This document shows, piece after piece, positions 45,026 through 56,888 of a DNA stretch of 64,000 nucleotides. The DNA is taken from NCBI RefSeq assembly GCF_030272615.1, contig NC_081413.1, forward strand, positions 448,984,538 through 449,048,537. Reading direction: 5' to 3'. Numbering within the stretch: the first letter of the stretch is position 1; each line of letters starts with the position of its first letter. The DNA is from Cryptomeria japonica (Eukaryota; Streptophyta; Pinopsida; Cupressales; Cupressaceae). A model generated the notes under the pieces. It saw nothing but the letters and a program-made list of their open reading frames with translations. It ran no database searches and was not told where the DNA came from. The translations under genes and the position numbers were made by a program.

Positions 45026-46234
45026 TGATCATGTTATTCTGAGGTATGTGAGACTCAATCATAGTCCTGACCATATTATTGGAGATAAGGATGCTAGAGT
45101 GTTAACCAAAAGATGAATTAGAGAGAATTCTTGCATGATCTCCACTATTGAGCCTAGAATTTCTAAGGAAGCATTTGGAGATGATCATTGGGTCAAAGCT
45201 ATGGAGGACGAGCTTGAACAAATTGAGAAGAACAATACATGGACCCTACTACCCAGACCGGTGAATAAAAATGTGGTAGGTACTTAGTGGGTTTTCAAGA
45301 ACAATTTGAATGAAGATGGTATTATAGTCTGCAAAAAAGCTAGATTGGTTTGCAAAGGTTATGCACAGGAAGAAGGAGAATATTATGGTGATACTTTTGC
45401 ACCATTTGCTAGGCTGAAAGGTGATAGAACTTTACTTGAATTTGCAGCACATAAGGGATTCAAAGTATATTAGATGGATGTGAAGTCAACATTTTTTAAT
45501 GGAATACTGGAAGAAGTATACATTGAGCAGCCAAATGGTTATGCTCTGACCAATTAAAAAAGGCATGGTATGTAAGTTGCACAAGGCATTATATGGATTA
45601 CAACAAGAACCAAGAGAATGGTAGGAAAGGCTTCATTCACACCTATTGAAGATAGGTTTTCAGAGAACAAGTGAAGATAGCAACATATATCTCAAATCTG
45701 GAGGAGATAAGATACTAGTTAGTGAAGTATTTGTAGATGATATCATATTCGGAGGTAATGATGACATGAGCAATGACTTAGTAAATAAAATGAAAAGTGA
45801 GTTTGAAATGTCTCTAGTGGGAGAGATAAAAAATTTCATAGGCTTGCAAATTCAGCAAATGAAGAGTGGTATTTTCATCACACAGTTTAAGTATGTGAGA
45901 GAGGTATTAAAGACATTGGGTATGGCTGACTGTAAACTAGTTGGGACACCAATGGTTACAAGTTGTAAATTGTCTAAGGAAGTTTATAAAACCTGTAAAG
46001 ATCTTATGTGACAATACCAGTGCCATATATATTTCCAAGAACCTTGTTTTGCATGCACAAACCAAGCCTATTGAATTGAAGTATCATTTCTTGAGGGAAA
46101 AAGTCCAAAGTAAATATTTGATCTTGGAGCATATTTCTACCAAGGAGCGGCTTGCAGATATCCTTACTAAACCTCTACCTAAGACTAATTTTGACTATCT
46201 TAGAAGTCAGATAGGGGTTGTACCCCTTCATTAG
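45026..46234 (+). pseudogene. copia-F unit 3: RT with fused RNase H tail
   Basis: RT sequence with MDVKSTFFNG, a decayed LYGLQQEPRE segment and an intact polymerase box VFVDDIIFGG (about 45727-45756). It then runs through VREVLKTLGMADC and MVTSCKLSKE. There the sequence jumps directly into the RNase H end (GTTTATAAAACC, then LCDNTSAIYISKNLV), skipping the end of RT and most of RNase H compared with unit 1. It ends at PLH followed by TAG, where unit 1 has Glu. Confidence 0.8.
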
Positions 46235-46573
46235 GTCAATTACCTCCAGAATTTTATAGCACAATTGATGTAGAGTGGAGTTATTCCATAGGGGGAGCAT
46301 CAAGTTGCAGGTTGTTGATGTTGAACTATGAAGTTAGACATGGCATGTTTTACTTTCACTTTGGCATTGTTGTCAAGGGGGGGGGGAGAACAAACAAGAA
46401 CTATGTGATTATGGGGAGAAGAATTGTATGATTGATAGATAGAAGGTCTATAGCTAGTTACCAGCTGAAGACAAGGAGAGTAAATGGTAAAATGTAAACC
46501 AAGATTCCTATTCACAATCATAGAAATCAATGGTATTGATATTTGTATTGCCATCAATTCCAAAGGGGGAGAT
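46235..46573 (+). other. copia-F unit 3: 3' spacer and polypurine tract
   Basis: Matches the other spacers, with an expanded G-run after GTTGTCAA (about 46376-46387). The tract AAAGGGGGAGAT is at 46562-46573. Confidence 0.8.
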
Positions 46574-47989
46574 TGTTGGCATTTGCATGAAGATTGCATT
46601 AATGATTTGTTATGTTGTCATTGATGTCAATTAACCGGTAATGATATTGTTGTAGTTTTGTTTTGTAACTGATATGAAGAGCTAGTGAAGGGAACTGTAA
46701 GCAGTAGGTGAGTTTGTGGAGGGAACCAGTATTGCTAAGTATTTGAGAGTTGAACCAGTAAACCCTACTTATTAATTTGATAAACCCTAACCGATTAAGT
46801 TTGGTGAATTGGTTGTATTTCTTTATGATCTAATGATGAGTGGTAATGATTATGACATGTATGCATATTGTATGGAGAGAGTTTGAAAGTGCTTTTGCGT
46901 GTGAGATAATGGTTTTTATCTTGGGAATGAGAAATTATATTGCATGTAATGAAAAATGTGTGATGAGTTACGAAGTTTGATGAAGCATTGATCAAGGAGC
47001 TATTGAGGCTATCTTGAATGATGTGGAGATATGTTTATGTAATACAACGGTCATACTTGAACTGACTTGCTTGTAATCTCTATGAGAGAATTAGGTTTTT
47101 GTTGTGTTATCCACCTATTGATTTGTTTATAAGGTCGATGCGTTGTTTTGTTTCATAGTTGGCAAAGTTCTAGTTGAGTGTGTGGTTGCCAAACCAGATG
47201 ATGTATCTACAGTTTGTGTAAAGGCAGATAGGAGCATGAAAAGGATCTAAACAAGAAAGTATAGTCCTATTCAAATAGATAAGCAAACTCCTATTGTTTT
47301 CTAACAATTACAGTAGTTAAAATCCCCTAACCGAGTAAGCTCTAACAAGCTTAGTGTTATTGAATTCCTTTAACCAAGCGGTCCATTAGCTTGGATTTCA
47401 AATCCTCTATCGAGGTTACTCCTCATAGGATATTGCTTTTAATAGGGCATTATATTCAATCCCTTAACCGAGTGGTCCCTAATAGGATCTGTTCTTAACA
47501 AGACTTTTTGTAAAGCTTTAACAGGCTTGGCTTGTAACAGGGCGAACTTCAAAAGAGTTCAGATAGTTAACTTGTGAATCTCATCTCACCATGGTTTTTC
47601 CCATTTGGGTTTCCACATCAAAAATATTTTGTCAAGTGGTGAATGTTTTTATGTTTATGCTTACTATGGTTGAATTTCTTAACTACTTAATCTACTTTGA
47701 TAAGTCATGTTAATTGGCAGCAATCTGAAATAAGGTTTTAATTTTGTTAGTAAAGTATTTGGATGTTTACGAATTTCAAGTTGTTTATTGTTAATTTGTT
47801 GTTACAGTCAACCGGTTTATCTTGATAGTGATATTGTATTTATAATTCAGTGGTTTAACATGTCAGTTTATAGTTTACTTTGAGAGGTTAATTTTGAGAT
47901 TCATGAAAGTTTATATTAGTTTTTCTATCTACTAATTCACCCCCCCTCTGAGTAGTTGACCAAATCCTTATTCTTTCAACATACCATCA
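46574..47989 (+). mobile_element. copia-F LTR 4 (1416 bp), 3' end of the array
   Basis: From TGTTGGCATTTGCATG to ATACCATCA, immediately followed by GTGTC, the outer duplication. It contains TTTATAAGGTCGATGC (about 47122-47138), the CTAAC/GGT repeats (47300-47540) and CCCATTTGGGTTTCCACA (47600-47618). Confidence 0.9.
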
Positions 47990-47994
47990 GTGTC

Positions 47995-48685
47995 AGGCCA
48001 TCTAAGTGAAGTGTGGAAGTTTCTTGAGAGTTGCAAAGTGTTGTGTATAACTGAATCTGATCAAGCAAGTAGAGAAGTGCAAGAAAATAGATCATTTTCT
48101 TACTGTTGTTCCCTAACAGTTGCAACAGGTTAAATTCTAGCAGGCCTTAATCATTTAAATCCCCTAATAGGATAGCTCTCAAAAGAGTGCTAAATTCTCT
48201 CATGAGGTTGATCCTAATAGATCATCAAGCTCCTAATCAAGTTGCAAGCTAAATCCCCTAGCTAGGTGACTCCTAAAAAGGTTTGCGCTTAACCAGGCAT
48301 ATTGTTAGCTTTTAACAAGGCTAACCTCCTAATAGGGGGTACTTTCAAAAAGTACAAATATTTGGGGGTGCCAACTCCCACCATTAATTTTTTCCCTATT
48401 TGGGTTTTCACGTGAAGAACTTATGGTGTGAATGTGTGGAATATTTTTTATATGATGTTCTTGTTTATATTTTATTCCATGCATTATTTCTGACAAACTG
48501 GTTATGATATTTTATTAGAAGTTTATCAGAAGTTACCGATATTGATAAGAAGTTGTTTGAGAAAGTTTTGATCTTATTTATAAGGTTAATGAGCTGGTAA
48601 TTCATCAATTTTATATGATTAATTTGGTGGTGAAAGTATTGGTAAATGATTTGATTGAAGTGTTAAGCAAATATGATAAACAGTT
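47995..48685 (+). mobile_element. copia-E 5' LTR, piece 2
   Basis: Carries the CTAAC/CCTAATAGG-type repeats (48110-48345), CCCTATTTGGGTTTTCACG (about 48394-48412) and TTTATAAGGTTAATGAGC (about 48577-48594). Bounded by the copia-F duplication on the left and CAGTT (48681-48685) before gypsy-G. Confidence 0.72.
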
Positions 48686-49263
48686 TGTCATGCCAAAAAT
48701 TTAGGGCAAGAATGGGATAATTTTTTTTTTTAAATTCGCACTTAAAATATTAAATTAGCAAATATGAAATGCTCTAACATATTTTGTCTTAACTATGTTT
48801 AGAGTTAACTTCATCTACTAACTTAAGTAAGTAAAAATAATTTAAAACTAGATGCGGAATATTAAATGAATAGTTTTATTGTCTCATCAATTTTAATCAA
48901 TAAACTAATTTAGTAAATTAATTAACATAGGTAACAATAAATCTCCAATATCTATTAATTGTTCTTAGGATCTAATTAAATTAGTCCTAGCACTTAGATT
49001 TGTAAGTGTCTATATTTTATTTAACAAAACTAAAAATGTAGTTTAAACTAAATCGACTTAAAGAGTCGATTAAATTCATAAGGAAAATTATCCTATAAAG
49101 TTTAATCTCATCAAAATGTCTTACCCTATTTGTCATAAAATTTATAAAGGGATTAAACTTCATAGTACTTTAAATTTAAACATTTAATTTTCTTCTTTAA
49201 TTAAATCCATATGTTTATTAAAAACATAAGAAAATTATAAACACTTAAATAAATATTTAATCT

Positions 49264-49268
<5 letters not shown>

Positions 49269-49330
<62 letters not shown>
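49269..49330. repeat. Compound CT then AT microsatellite
   Basis: About 17 CT units followed by about 14 AT units, in the gypsy-G 3' LTR. The matching place in the 5' LTR (about 56820-56937) has no CT array but an AC array, so the two LTRs grew different microsatellites at one position. Confidence 0.92.
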
Positions 49331-49333
<3 letters not shown>

Positions 49334-49596
49334 AATACTATAAAAGAATTTCCACATAATTTAAAAAAAACTTCATGCAAACCCTATCTAAAAATGCATA
49401 TTATAAAATACCTCATATTTTATAATATACTAACTCTTTTCTTTACTACCCTAGCCCTACCCAGGCTAGGGTTTTATATTTTTTTTGAATCTTAAAATTA
49501 TATAGGGGTCTACTGCGTTCGTGGTGGAGTGGTGCCCATGATTTAAAGATTGGCAGGCTTGGGGGAGGCGGCGGTGGTGACCCCATGGGCGTCGCT

Positions 49597-49710
49597 CACT
49601 GTGGGTTACCATAGTGGCGGCAACCACTGTGGTCGCCCACAGTGTCAGCCTTAGGGCCGTCCACTGTGGGAGGCCACAGTGGCACTGACCAATGTGGTCA
49701 CCCAGAGTGG
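49597..49710. repeat. GC-rich cluster of four short hairpins (3' LTR copy)
   Basis: Consecutive inverted repeats built on CACTGTGG/CCACAGTG: 49597-49616 (one mismatch), 49625-49644, 49661-49682 (9 bp arms, perfect) and 49689-49710 (imperfect). Loops are 3-4 bases. Surrounding sequence is strongly AT-rich. Confidence 0.85.
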
Positions 49711-49778
49711 GTCCGACCGATAATGTACCCCCCGATTTTTTAAAAAAAAATAAAGGTTTTTATTTAATTTTATTTATA

Positions 49779-49784
<6 letters not shown>

Positions 49785-49822
<38 letters not shown>
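49785..49822. repeat. AT microsatellite
   Basis: About 19 AT units after a TTTTTAAT stretch; a shorter, interrupted version is in the other LTR at 57490-57535. Confidence 0.92.
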
Positions 49823-49824
<2 letters not shown>

Positions 49825-51330
49825 CATTGTATTTTAAATATGAGTATAAATTTATATACATTTGATGCATAAGGAGAATTAACATTACTGTGCATTTAAT
49901 TTCTATATTTATTTTTTTAAACTACTAAAACATATTGCTAACGAAATCCTGAATTAAACCCATGTATATCTTTTTTATAAAAACCCAAAAATACTTTATT
50001 GCTAAAACATAGATGTACTAAGTTAACCTTAGATTTATCTTCTGCATAAAGTAACTGACTGAATTAAATTAATTTTATACGGCAAGTATAAAAATATATC
50101 TTTATATAGACTAGATAAACTATCTATCTTAGATATTATTTTCTGTAATACATGAAAAGACAATTTCTAGAAATCTATTGTACTATATTGCATTTACAGA
50201 AAATAGAACTATATGTTTTAATTTTAGCCTACAATATGCATGCAAATCTAATTTATTCCTTTCCTGTTTTATTTTATTTTAAATGCATAAGAATGAAATA
50301 AATTTCTTGCTATTCAATTTATCATAAACACATCAGATATAAAAAATTTTTGTTGAACTTTGGAAAAACTAATTTAGGAATACTCATTTCTTTTCTGCAA
50401 TAAATAGCATACTAAAATATTACAACTTTTTAAAACGTATTTCAAAGACACTACTGTCTCTTTACAATGGGTCTCTCATTTCTAATAAATGAGGACTTTT
50501 TTAATTATTAATTACATTTACAAATAATTTCTTGCAACAAATAACTCCTGCAACCTTCCACTTGTTCTATTCTTTTCTTCTGACAACCTGCATTTAAAAT
50601 CAAAGCTATGACCATGGAGTGCTCACCTCCCAGCCTAGGCTAACTAGTAGCCACCCCCAAGCTTGGAGAACCAAGCCCTACATAGATAACACACATGCAA
50701 ACACAAAAGACAAGGGAAAAACAATCTCAAACACAATCCCAAGCAAGGTTACACTGCACCACATATTGTGATGTCTTTTCAAGGGTGGTAGTGGACCAAG
50801 TACCCTGAGGAGACTGCAAGTATGGTAAAACATATAGCCACCTCATGGAAAACCAAATACATCATAAGTATATCAACCCCACATCCTTATGCCCCCCAAG
50901 ACATTCATGCCTTATTTCCCTCCTTATGACCCCTAAATGCATAAAAAAGCCATGAAGAAAGGGTCACATAAAATCCCTTGTGATCACTCTCATAACGAGA
51001 GCCTCTCACTCGAGGACTGTCACTTCTACCACCCACAAGACCATCCTCTCTCCCAAGAGTAGGAGGCCTTGATTACTCCTATTTATATCATCATAGTAAA
51101 GTCCTGCAAATCCAATAACGATATATATCATCTCAAATTCATCATATTCAAAAATCATGTAGAGTTCTATATAATAAAGCATATAAATGAAGCATCAACA
51201 TATAGCAATGTTATCCAAATCATGGAATCATATAAGTTCTAAATCCATAATGCAGAAAAATAAAGCATCCATAATAGTCTCAACATAAAAATCATTGAAA
51301 TGCTAGACTGAGTCAAGGTAGGGCCTCACA

Positions 51331-51342
51331 TCCTCCCCCTCT
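51331..51342 (-). other. gypsy-G polypurine tract
   Basis: Minus strand AGAGGGGGAGGA immediately before the 3' LTR start TGTGAGGCC. Confidence 0.88.
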
Positions 51343-51344
51343 AG

Positions 51345-51540
51345 GCATGAACTTCCTCCTGGAATTCATCAAAAAGATGGGGGTACTCTGATCTCATACA
51401 TGTTACGTCCTCCCATGAAGCTATAACCTTATCATAGCAATCCCACTAGACCCTAACCTAATCCAGCTCTCGACCTCGAAGGGCCAATGTCTGGCATGCC
51501 AAAATGCGAATGGGCTCCAAAGCTAGCTACCCATCCGACT
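51345..51540 (-). pseudogene. gypsy-G chromodomain-like C-terminus of integrase
   Basis: Continues the integrase frame after a TAG near 51527. The minus strand reads ILACQTLALRGRELD, then TAG, VRV, TAG where Trp or Gln is possible, then WDCYDKVIASWEDV and YPHLFDEFQ. The pattern (hydrophobic strand with LR..E, then W....ASWE, then YPxLF) is that of plant chromovirus chromodomains, which are thought to steer integration to heterochromatin. Confidence 0.7.
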
Positions 51541-52767
51541 CCACTTGCAAGGCATCACAATCTAAAATATGAGACTCATCATAGATATACTTCCTCAAAA
51601 TGGATACATGAAACACATCGTGGATGCGTGACAGGATAGGTGGCAAAGCTAAATGGTAGGCAACTAGTCCTATCCTCTCAAGGATCTCAAATGGTCCTAC
51701 AAAGTGAGGTACGAGCTTAGAACCCTTTCCGTAATGGATTGGACTCTTATGTGTTCGCACTCTCAAGAAGACTCTGTCTCCAACCAAGTAGCTATGGTCT
51801 ATCCTATTCGCATCTGCATATATCTTCTGTCTATCCTGTGCCTCTCTAAGACATTGCCTAATCAAATCCACCTGCTGCCCCATATCCTGAACTATCTCAG
51901 GACCAATAGTAACTCTATCCTATATACGGTCCCAACTCAACGGTGTCCTGCAAGGCCTGTCGTATAATGCTTGATAGGGTGGCATCCCCAAAGAAGTGTG
52001 ATGCCCATTGTTATAGGCAAACTCCACTAAGGGAAGGTACTCTTCCCATCTGGTCTGATGATCCATGACGTACATTAGAAGCAAATCCTCTATCACCTAG
52101 TTAACCCTCTCTATCTGACCATCTATTTCTGGATGATAGGCTGTACTGAAATTGAGCTTAGTGCCCATAACTGCCTGTAATGCCTTCCAAAAGGAAGATG
52201 TGAAGAGGGAATCCCTATCAGAAATAATGTTATGTGGAACACCATGAAGTTTGACAATGTCTCATAGGAACACCTGTGCCACAGCTGGTGCTGTGAAGGT
52301 AGTCCGAACTGGTGAAAAGTGGGCCACTTTGGTCAACTTGTCAACTGGTAACGAGATGACATAGGAAGACCAATAATGAAATCCATGGATATAGTATCCC
52401 ACTTCCACTCTGGTATAGCATGAGACTGGAGCAACCCACCTGGATGGTGGTTCTCCGCCTTTACTCTCTAACACTCGAGGCATCGAGCTACTAACTTAGC
52501 AATGAGCTGTTGCATTCCTGGCCAAAAATATAACTGTCTCAAGTTAGCATGCATCTTCTTAACTCTGGGATGTGCTACATAAGGAGCTCTATGAGCCTCC
52601 ATGACAATGAACTCTCACAAACCCCTAGAAGAAGGTACATAGATACACCCTCTATGGCATAATAGTCCATCAGAGTCTAAGGAATAATCCACATATTTTC
52701 CTTCTAAAATTTTCTGAGATCGTAACACCTGACAAACCTCTGAATACCATCCATCCTCTAGCAACTG
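51541..52767 (-). pseudogene. gypsy-G integrase
   Basis: On the minus strand the N-terminal zinc-binding region is visible at about 52490-52620 (MEAHRAPYVAHPRVKKMHANLR, YFWPGMQQLIA, then paired Cys near 52480). Core sequences with [13 protein letters not shown] (about 52370-52400) carry the first catalytic Asp but are strongly frameshifted. The C-terminal part is open at 51527-51883, with YADANRIDHSYLVGDRVFLRV and the GPF motif HFVGPFEILERIG, then HDVFHVSILRKYI. This enzyme inserts gypsy cDNA. Confidence 0.82.
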
Positions 52768-53497
52768 CTATAGTATATGGTCTCTCAAATCCATGCCCAT
52801 AGATATGGTGTATACCTCATGACATCTCCTACTCAAAGCATCTGCAACTACATTTTCTTTCCCTTTGATGTAGTGAACGTCAAAATCATACTTGCACAAG
52901 AACTCCATCCATCTCCTCTGTCCTGCATTAAGGTTCAGCTGAGTGAATATGTATTGAAGACTCTGATGGTCTGAATGAAGCTCAAAATGGTGACCCAAAA
53001 GGAAGTTTCTCCACCTCATAAGTGCATGCACTACCGTTGCAAGCTCCAGGTCATGAGTAGGGTAATTAATCTCATGAGTCTTAAGTTTCCTAGACTCAAA
53101 AGCTATAGACCTACCATCCTGCATAAGAACTGCTCCTAAACCCTCTAGGGAAGCATCTATGCAAACTATGAAGTTATCTAGTAAGTGCCTTTTTGAGTTC
53201 CTGAAAGGCCCTCTCGCACTTCTCTGTCCACTCAAATTTCTTCCCTTTATGTTGAAGAGAAGTAATAGGATGAGTGACTCTGGAGAATCCCTCAACAAAG
53301 CGTAGGTAATAACCTACTAAGCCCATGAAGCTCCTGACCTCTGTCACACTGGTTGGTACTGGCCAATCCATAATAGCTCTGATCTTTGATGGGTCAACTA
53401 AGATCCCATCACCAAAAATAATGTGCCCAAGGTACTTGACCTCTGATTTAAAGAAAGCACACTTTGACAAACTACCAAACAACTGGTTATCCCTCAA
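52768..53497 (-). pseudogene. gypsy-G RT C-terminus and RNase H
   Basis: RT connection segment: LFGSLSKCAFFKSEVKYLGHI, MDWPVPTSVTEVRSFMGLVGYY, FSRVTHPITSL. After a frameshift near 53200-53300, RNase H has CIDASLEGLGAVLMQDG (catalytic Asp), ESRKLKTHEINYPTHDLELATVVHAL (catalytic Glu), SDHQSLQYIF and YIKGKENVVADALSRR (final Asp). RNase H motifs are well kept. Confidence 0.88.
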
Positions 53498-53499
53498 AC

Positions 53500-54102
53500 A
53501 CTACAAAACCTACCTCAGGTGCTCCTCATGCTCCTCATTATGAGAATATATCAAAATATCATCGAGGAAAATGATCACAAAATGGTTAAGGAATGTGCGG
53601 AATACCCAATTCATGAGGCCCATGAAAACAATGGGAGCATTTGTAAGACCGAATGGTACCACGGTGAACTCATAGTGGCCATATCTAGTGCGAAACGCAG
53701 TCTTGTGGATATCACTCTTCACTATTCTCAGCTGATGGTATCCTAACTCAGATCAATTTTGGAAAATACTTTGGCACCCTGAATTTCATCGAATAAATCA
53801 TCGATTCTGGGCAAAGGATATCGGTTTTTGATGGTTACTTTGTTTAACTGACAATAATCCATGCATAATCGGATAGATTCATCCTTCTTCTTCATGAAGA
53901 TGACTGGTGCACCCCAAGGGGATATGCTAGGATGAATGTGACCCTTCTCTAGTAGTTCCTCAAGCTGCATCTTGAGCTCATTAAGCTCACTTGTGGTCAT
54001 CCTATAAGGTGCTCTTGAGACTAGTTTAGCTCCTGGTACAAGGTCTATATGAAATTCAATCTCTCTACAAGGCGATATTCCAGGTAGCTCTAAGGGAAAC
54101 AT
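53500..54102 (-). pseudogene. gypsy-G reverse transcriptase core
   Basis: From 54102 on the minus strand: [57 protein letters not shown], then [19 protein letters not shown] (first catalytic Asp). After a frame change near 53740 come [23 protein letters not shown] and the polymerase box [13 protein letters not shown] (about 53550-53585), with both Asp kept. The enzyme makes cDNA from element RNA. Confidence 0.9.
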
Positions 54103-54508
54103 GTCTGAATATCCCTTAAGGATAGGATGGTCATCAAGTGATATTTCCTTTTCATCCTTTTCCCCCCTATCACTGATCGTGATGGCAAAAAGCTAACATC
54201 CCTTTCACATGCTCCACTTAAGCTGCATTGCGGAGATCATACGAAGAGACACGGGTCTCTGAATCTTGGTGATTACTATGGGCAAACCCTGATCATCCTC
54301 ACACTTGATTTCCTTCCGGCGGCAATCCATCTTGGCTCTGTGGGCATAAAGCCAATCCATGCCAAGTACGATACCATAGGATCCAAGTGGTATAACTCTA
54401 AGGTCTTACTAAGGTGGTAGCATTGCCAATATGAAGCTGACATGCCCTAACCTCTGATTCCACAAACACTCTAGCCCCTAAAGCTAACTCCACTTCCCAA
54501 TTGACACC

Positions 54509-54778
54509 CTATCTAGTTGCCACTAGCTCGCAACGCTCCACAACCAATGGAGAAATAAAGGAGTTAGTAGCTCCTAAATCAAATAATATAGATACACTAT
54601 TACCTTTGATAATACTTGTAGCCTCAATGACCGTGGCCTGATGCTCAGCCTGGCGGTTGTCAATTGCTATGAATACCCTATGGGACCGGTCCATATCACC
54701 AACTATAGGCTCTGAAGCGGCCATCCTCTGATTTCCTACCATCTGACCCTGAGGGAAATCCCTCACCATATGCCCCAT
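54509..54778 (-). pseudogene. gypsy-G protease
   Basis: The segment NSVSILFDLGATNSFIS (about 54545-54600) is the retropepsin active site. The family has D-S-G-A-T, and here the Ser is Leu. The preceding zinc-knuckle remnant reads CFTSGAMGHMVRDFP (about 54740-54790), with two Cys lost (to Ser and Phe). Same frame as gag. It normally cleaves the polyprotein. Confidence 0.82.
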
Positions 54779-55996
54779 GGCTCCACTTGTAAAGCAAGCA
54801 TCATGTGCCTAAAACTAGGCACCCTGAGGCCTAGAGAAAGCCTGTTCCGCTGTCCTACTAGATCCACTGTACCCACCCCTGGAGGACTGCTGAGTCCTCG
54901 CCAGAGGTGTGTAAGGCACCTAAGCCCGCTGATCTCGCCTCTAACCCTAAGAATACCACTGCTTTGGCTTTGGGCCCTGCTAATACTACGGAGGCTTCTG
55001 CCTCTGGTTCTATTGTGACTGCTGCGAAGGAGGGGCTTTGGAGAAACCCTGTGAGTTTTTATTATTTCCCTTCCAATGGGGTTTCTGAAATCCGTATGAC
55101 AGGGGTGTAGGGTTTTGGTTCTAGAACCAATCCCTAGAATCCTATGGTCTGACCTAAATCTCCTCTGCTATCAGTGCCTTCTCCATAGCAACCTAAAGGC
55201 TCCCTGGAGCGGACATAGTCACTGGTCCTGCTATGCCGACATTTAGCCCTTTGATGAAACGGTTAACGAGAAGTTTCTCATCCTTTAGATAGTCCACGTA
55301 TGGAAAGAGCTCAAAGAATTTTCTCTCGTACTGGGTCACTGAGAGACCCTTTTGCTAGAGGTCATGGAACTCATCTATCCTACGCTGTCTGTAATGTTCT
55401 GACAAGTACCTCTCTTTGAACCTCTCTATGAAAATCTCCCATGTAAGAGTATCAAGAACTAATCCACACTTGTATTCCTCCTGTCTCCACCATGTGGAGG
55501 TCGTCCCTCTCAACAGATGGACTGCTACACATGCCTTTAGATTGCTCTTGTAAGAGCACAATGCAAAGCACCTATCAAGGCTCAAAAGCCAAGCCTCAGC
55601 TTCTACCCCGTTGGTAGATCCCCCAAAAGACGGTGCCTGGAGGTGCATAACCTCCCTGATAAGATCACCTGGGTCTTGACGAGCTCTCTCATAATACATG
55701 GGCTCTGCCCCTGGAGGTGGTCCTGGTAGGTGCATAGACTCTGGCTCATTCCCACCCTAACTTTATATGGGAATAGGAGGTGGACTCCTGCTTCATTCCC
55801 TATCAGTCGATCTATGACTCCCTGAGTTCTGATTTTCAACATGATGATCCCCGACTGGAATCCTATCCTGGACTATACCAATTAGGTTGTGGATTGCTTC
55901 TGAGAGGTTTCGGTTTGGGTCAACTGGTTGTTTGGGAGGAACCTCTGGGTTCACTTCTGGAACCAATTCCTCCCTATCTACCTCTTCGTGTGCCAT
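54779..55996 (-). pseudogene. gypsy-G gag
   Basis: Starts at ATG 55996 (MAHEEVDREELVPEVNPEVP). The retrotransposon gag fold is at about 55355-55735: FGGSTNGVEAEAWLLSLDRCF, AVHLLRGTTSTWWRQEEY, WEIFIERFKERYLSEHYR. Then come YERKFFELFPYV and FIKGLNVGI, followed by a Gln/Pro-rich stretch before the zinc knuckle. It stays in one frame with the protease; breaks are stops only, most of them TAG or TAA in Gln-rich sequence. Capsid and nucleocapsid precursor. Confidence 0.85.
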
Positions 55997-56212
55997 GCAT
56001 AAATGCCTAGGACCCCTTCCGTGCTTGCAAGCTTGTCACGTAGTCGGAGGCATCCTAAGAGAAAAATAAAATAAAATAAATTAAATAACTAATTTCTTTG
56101 GAATAATATTTAATTAATTAAATTTAAATATCCTAGAAAATTAATATAATAAGATTTATTAAATAATTAAAGCGAAACGTAATGGAGAAAGGTTCCTAGT
56201 GCTGGAAACCTT
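55997..56212 (-). other. gypsy-G leader between primer site and gag
   Basis: About 220 bases of AT-rich leader, nothing recognisable apart from its position. Confidence 0.6.
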
Positions 56213-56224
56213 GCTCTAATACCA
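56213..56224 (-). other. gypsy-G primer-binding site
   Basis: Minus strand TGGTATTAGAGC, one change (C to T) from the initiator Met-tRNA complement, three bases from the 5' LTR. Confidence 0.85.
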
Positions 56225-56849
56225 AAATGTCATGCCCAAAATTTAGGGCAAGAACAGGATAATTTTATTTTTTTAAATTTGCACTTAAAACATTAAATTA
56301 GCAAATATGAAATGCTCTAACATATTTTGTCTTAACTATCTTTAAGGTTAACTTTATCTACTAACTTAAGTAAGTAAAAATAATTTAAAACTAGATGCGG
56401 AATATTAAATGAATAGTTCTATTGTCTTATCGATTTTAATCAATAAACTAATTTAGTAAATTAATTAGCGTAGGTAACAATAAATCTCCAATATCCATTA
56501 CTTGTTCCTAGGATCTAATTAAATTAGTCCTAGCACCTAGATTTGTAAGTGTCTATATTTTATTTAACAAAAATTAAAATGTAGTTTAAACTAAATCGAC
56601 TTAAAGAGTCGATTGAATTCATAAGGAAAATTTTCCTATAAGGTTTAATCTCATCAAAATGTCTTACCCTATTTGTCATAAAATTTCTAAAGGGATTAAA
56701 CTTCATAGTACTTTAAATTTAAACATTTTATTTTCTTCTTTAATTAAATCCATATGTTTATTAAAAACATAAGGAAATTATAAACACTTAAATAAATATT
56801 TAATCTAAAATCTACCTTATTCTCTTATATTTTCAATCTCTCTATAAAT

Positions 56850-56852
<3 letters not shown>

Positions 56853-56888
<36 letters not shown>

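Larger units (their letters stand above)
32153..47989 (+). mobile_element. copia-F: tandem array with four LTRs and three internal regions
   Basis: LTRs of one family start at 32153, 36134, 38116 and 46574, all with TGTTGGCATTTGCATG-like or TGTTGGCATTTCC beginnings. They are separated by internal regions of about 2.6 kb, about 0.65 kb (only the RNase H end) and about 2.1 kb. The outer ends are flanked by GTGTT (32148-32152) and GTGTC (47990-47994), one mismatch. The whole array thus sits at one insertion site and most likely grew from one element by unequal recombination. A solo LTR (39354-44286) lies in the third LTR. Confidence 0.82.
48686..51330 (-). mobile_element. gypsy-G 3' LTR (2645 bp)
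   Basis: Plus-strand ends TGTCATGCC and GGGCCTCACA. Contains a CT/AT microsatellite (49269-49330), a GC-rich hairpin cluster (49597-49710) and an AT microsatellite (49785-49822). Colinear with 56228-61326 except for two large blocks present only on the right, and an extra hairpin there. Confidence 0.92.
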
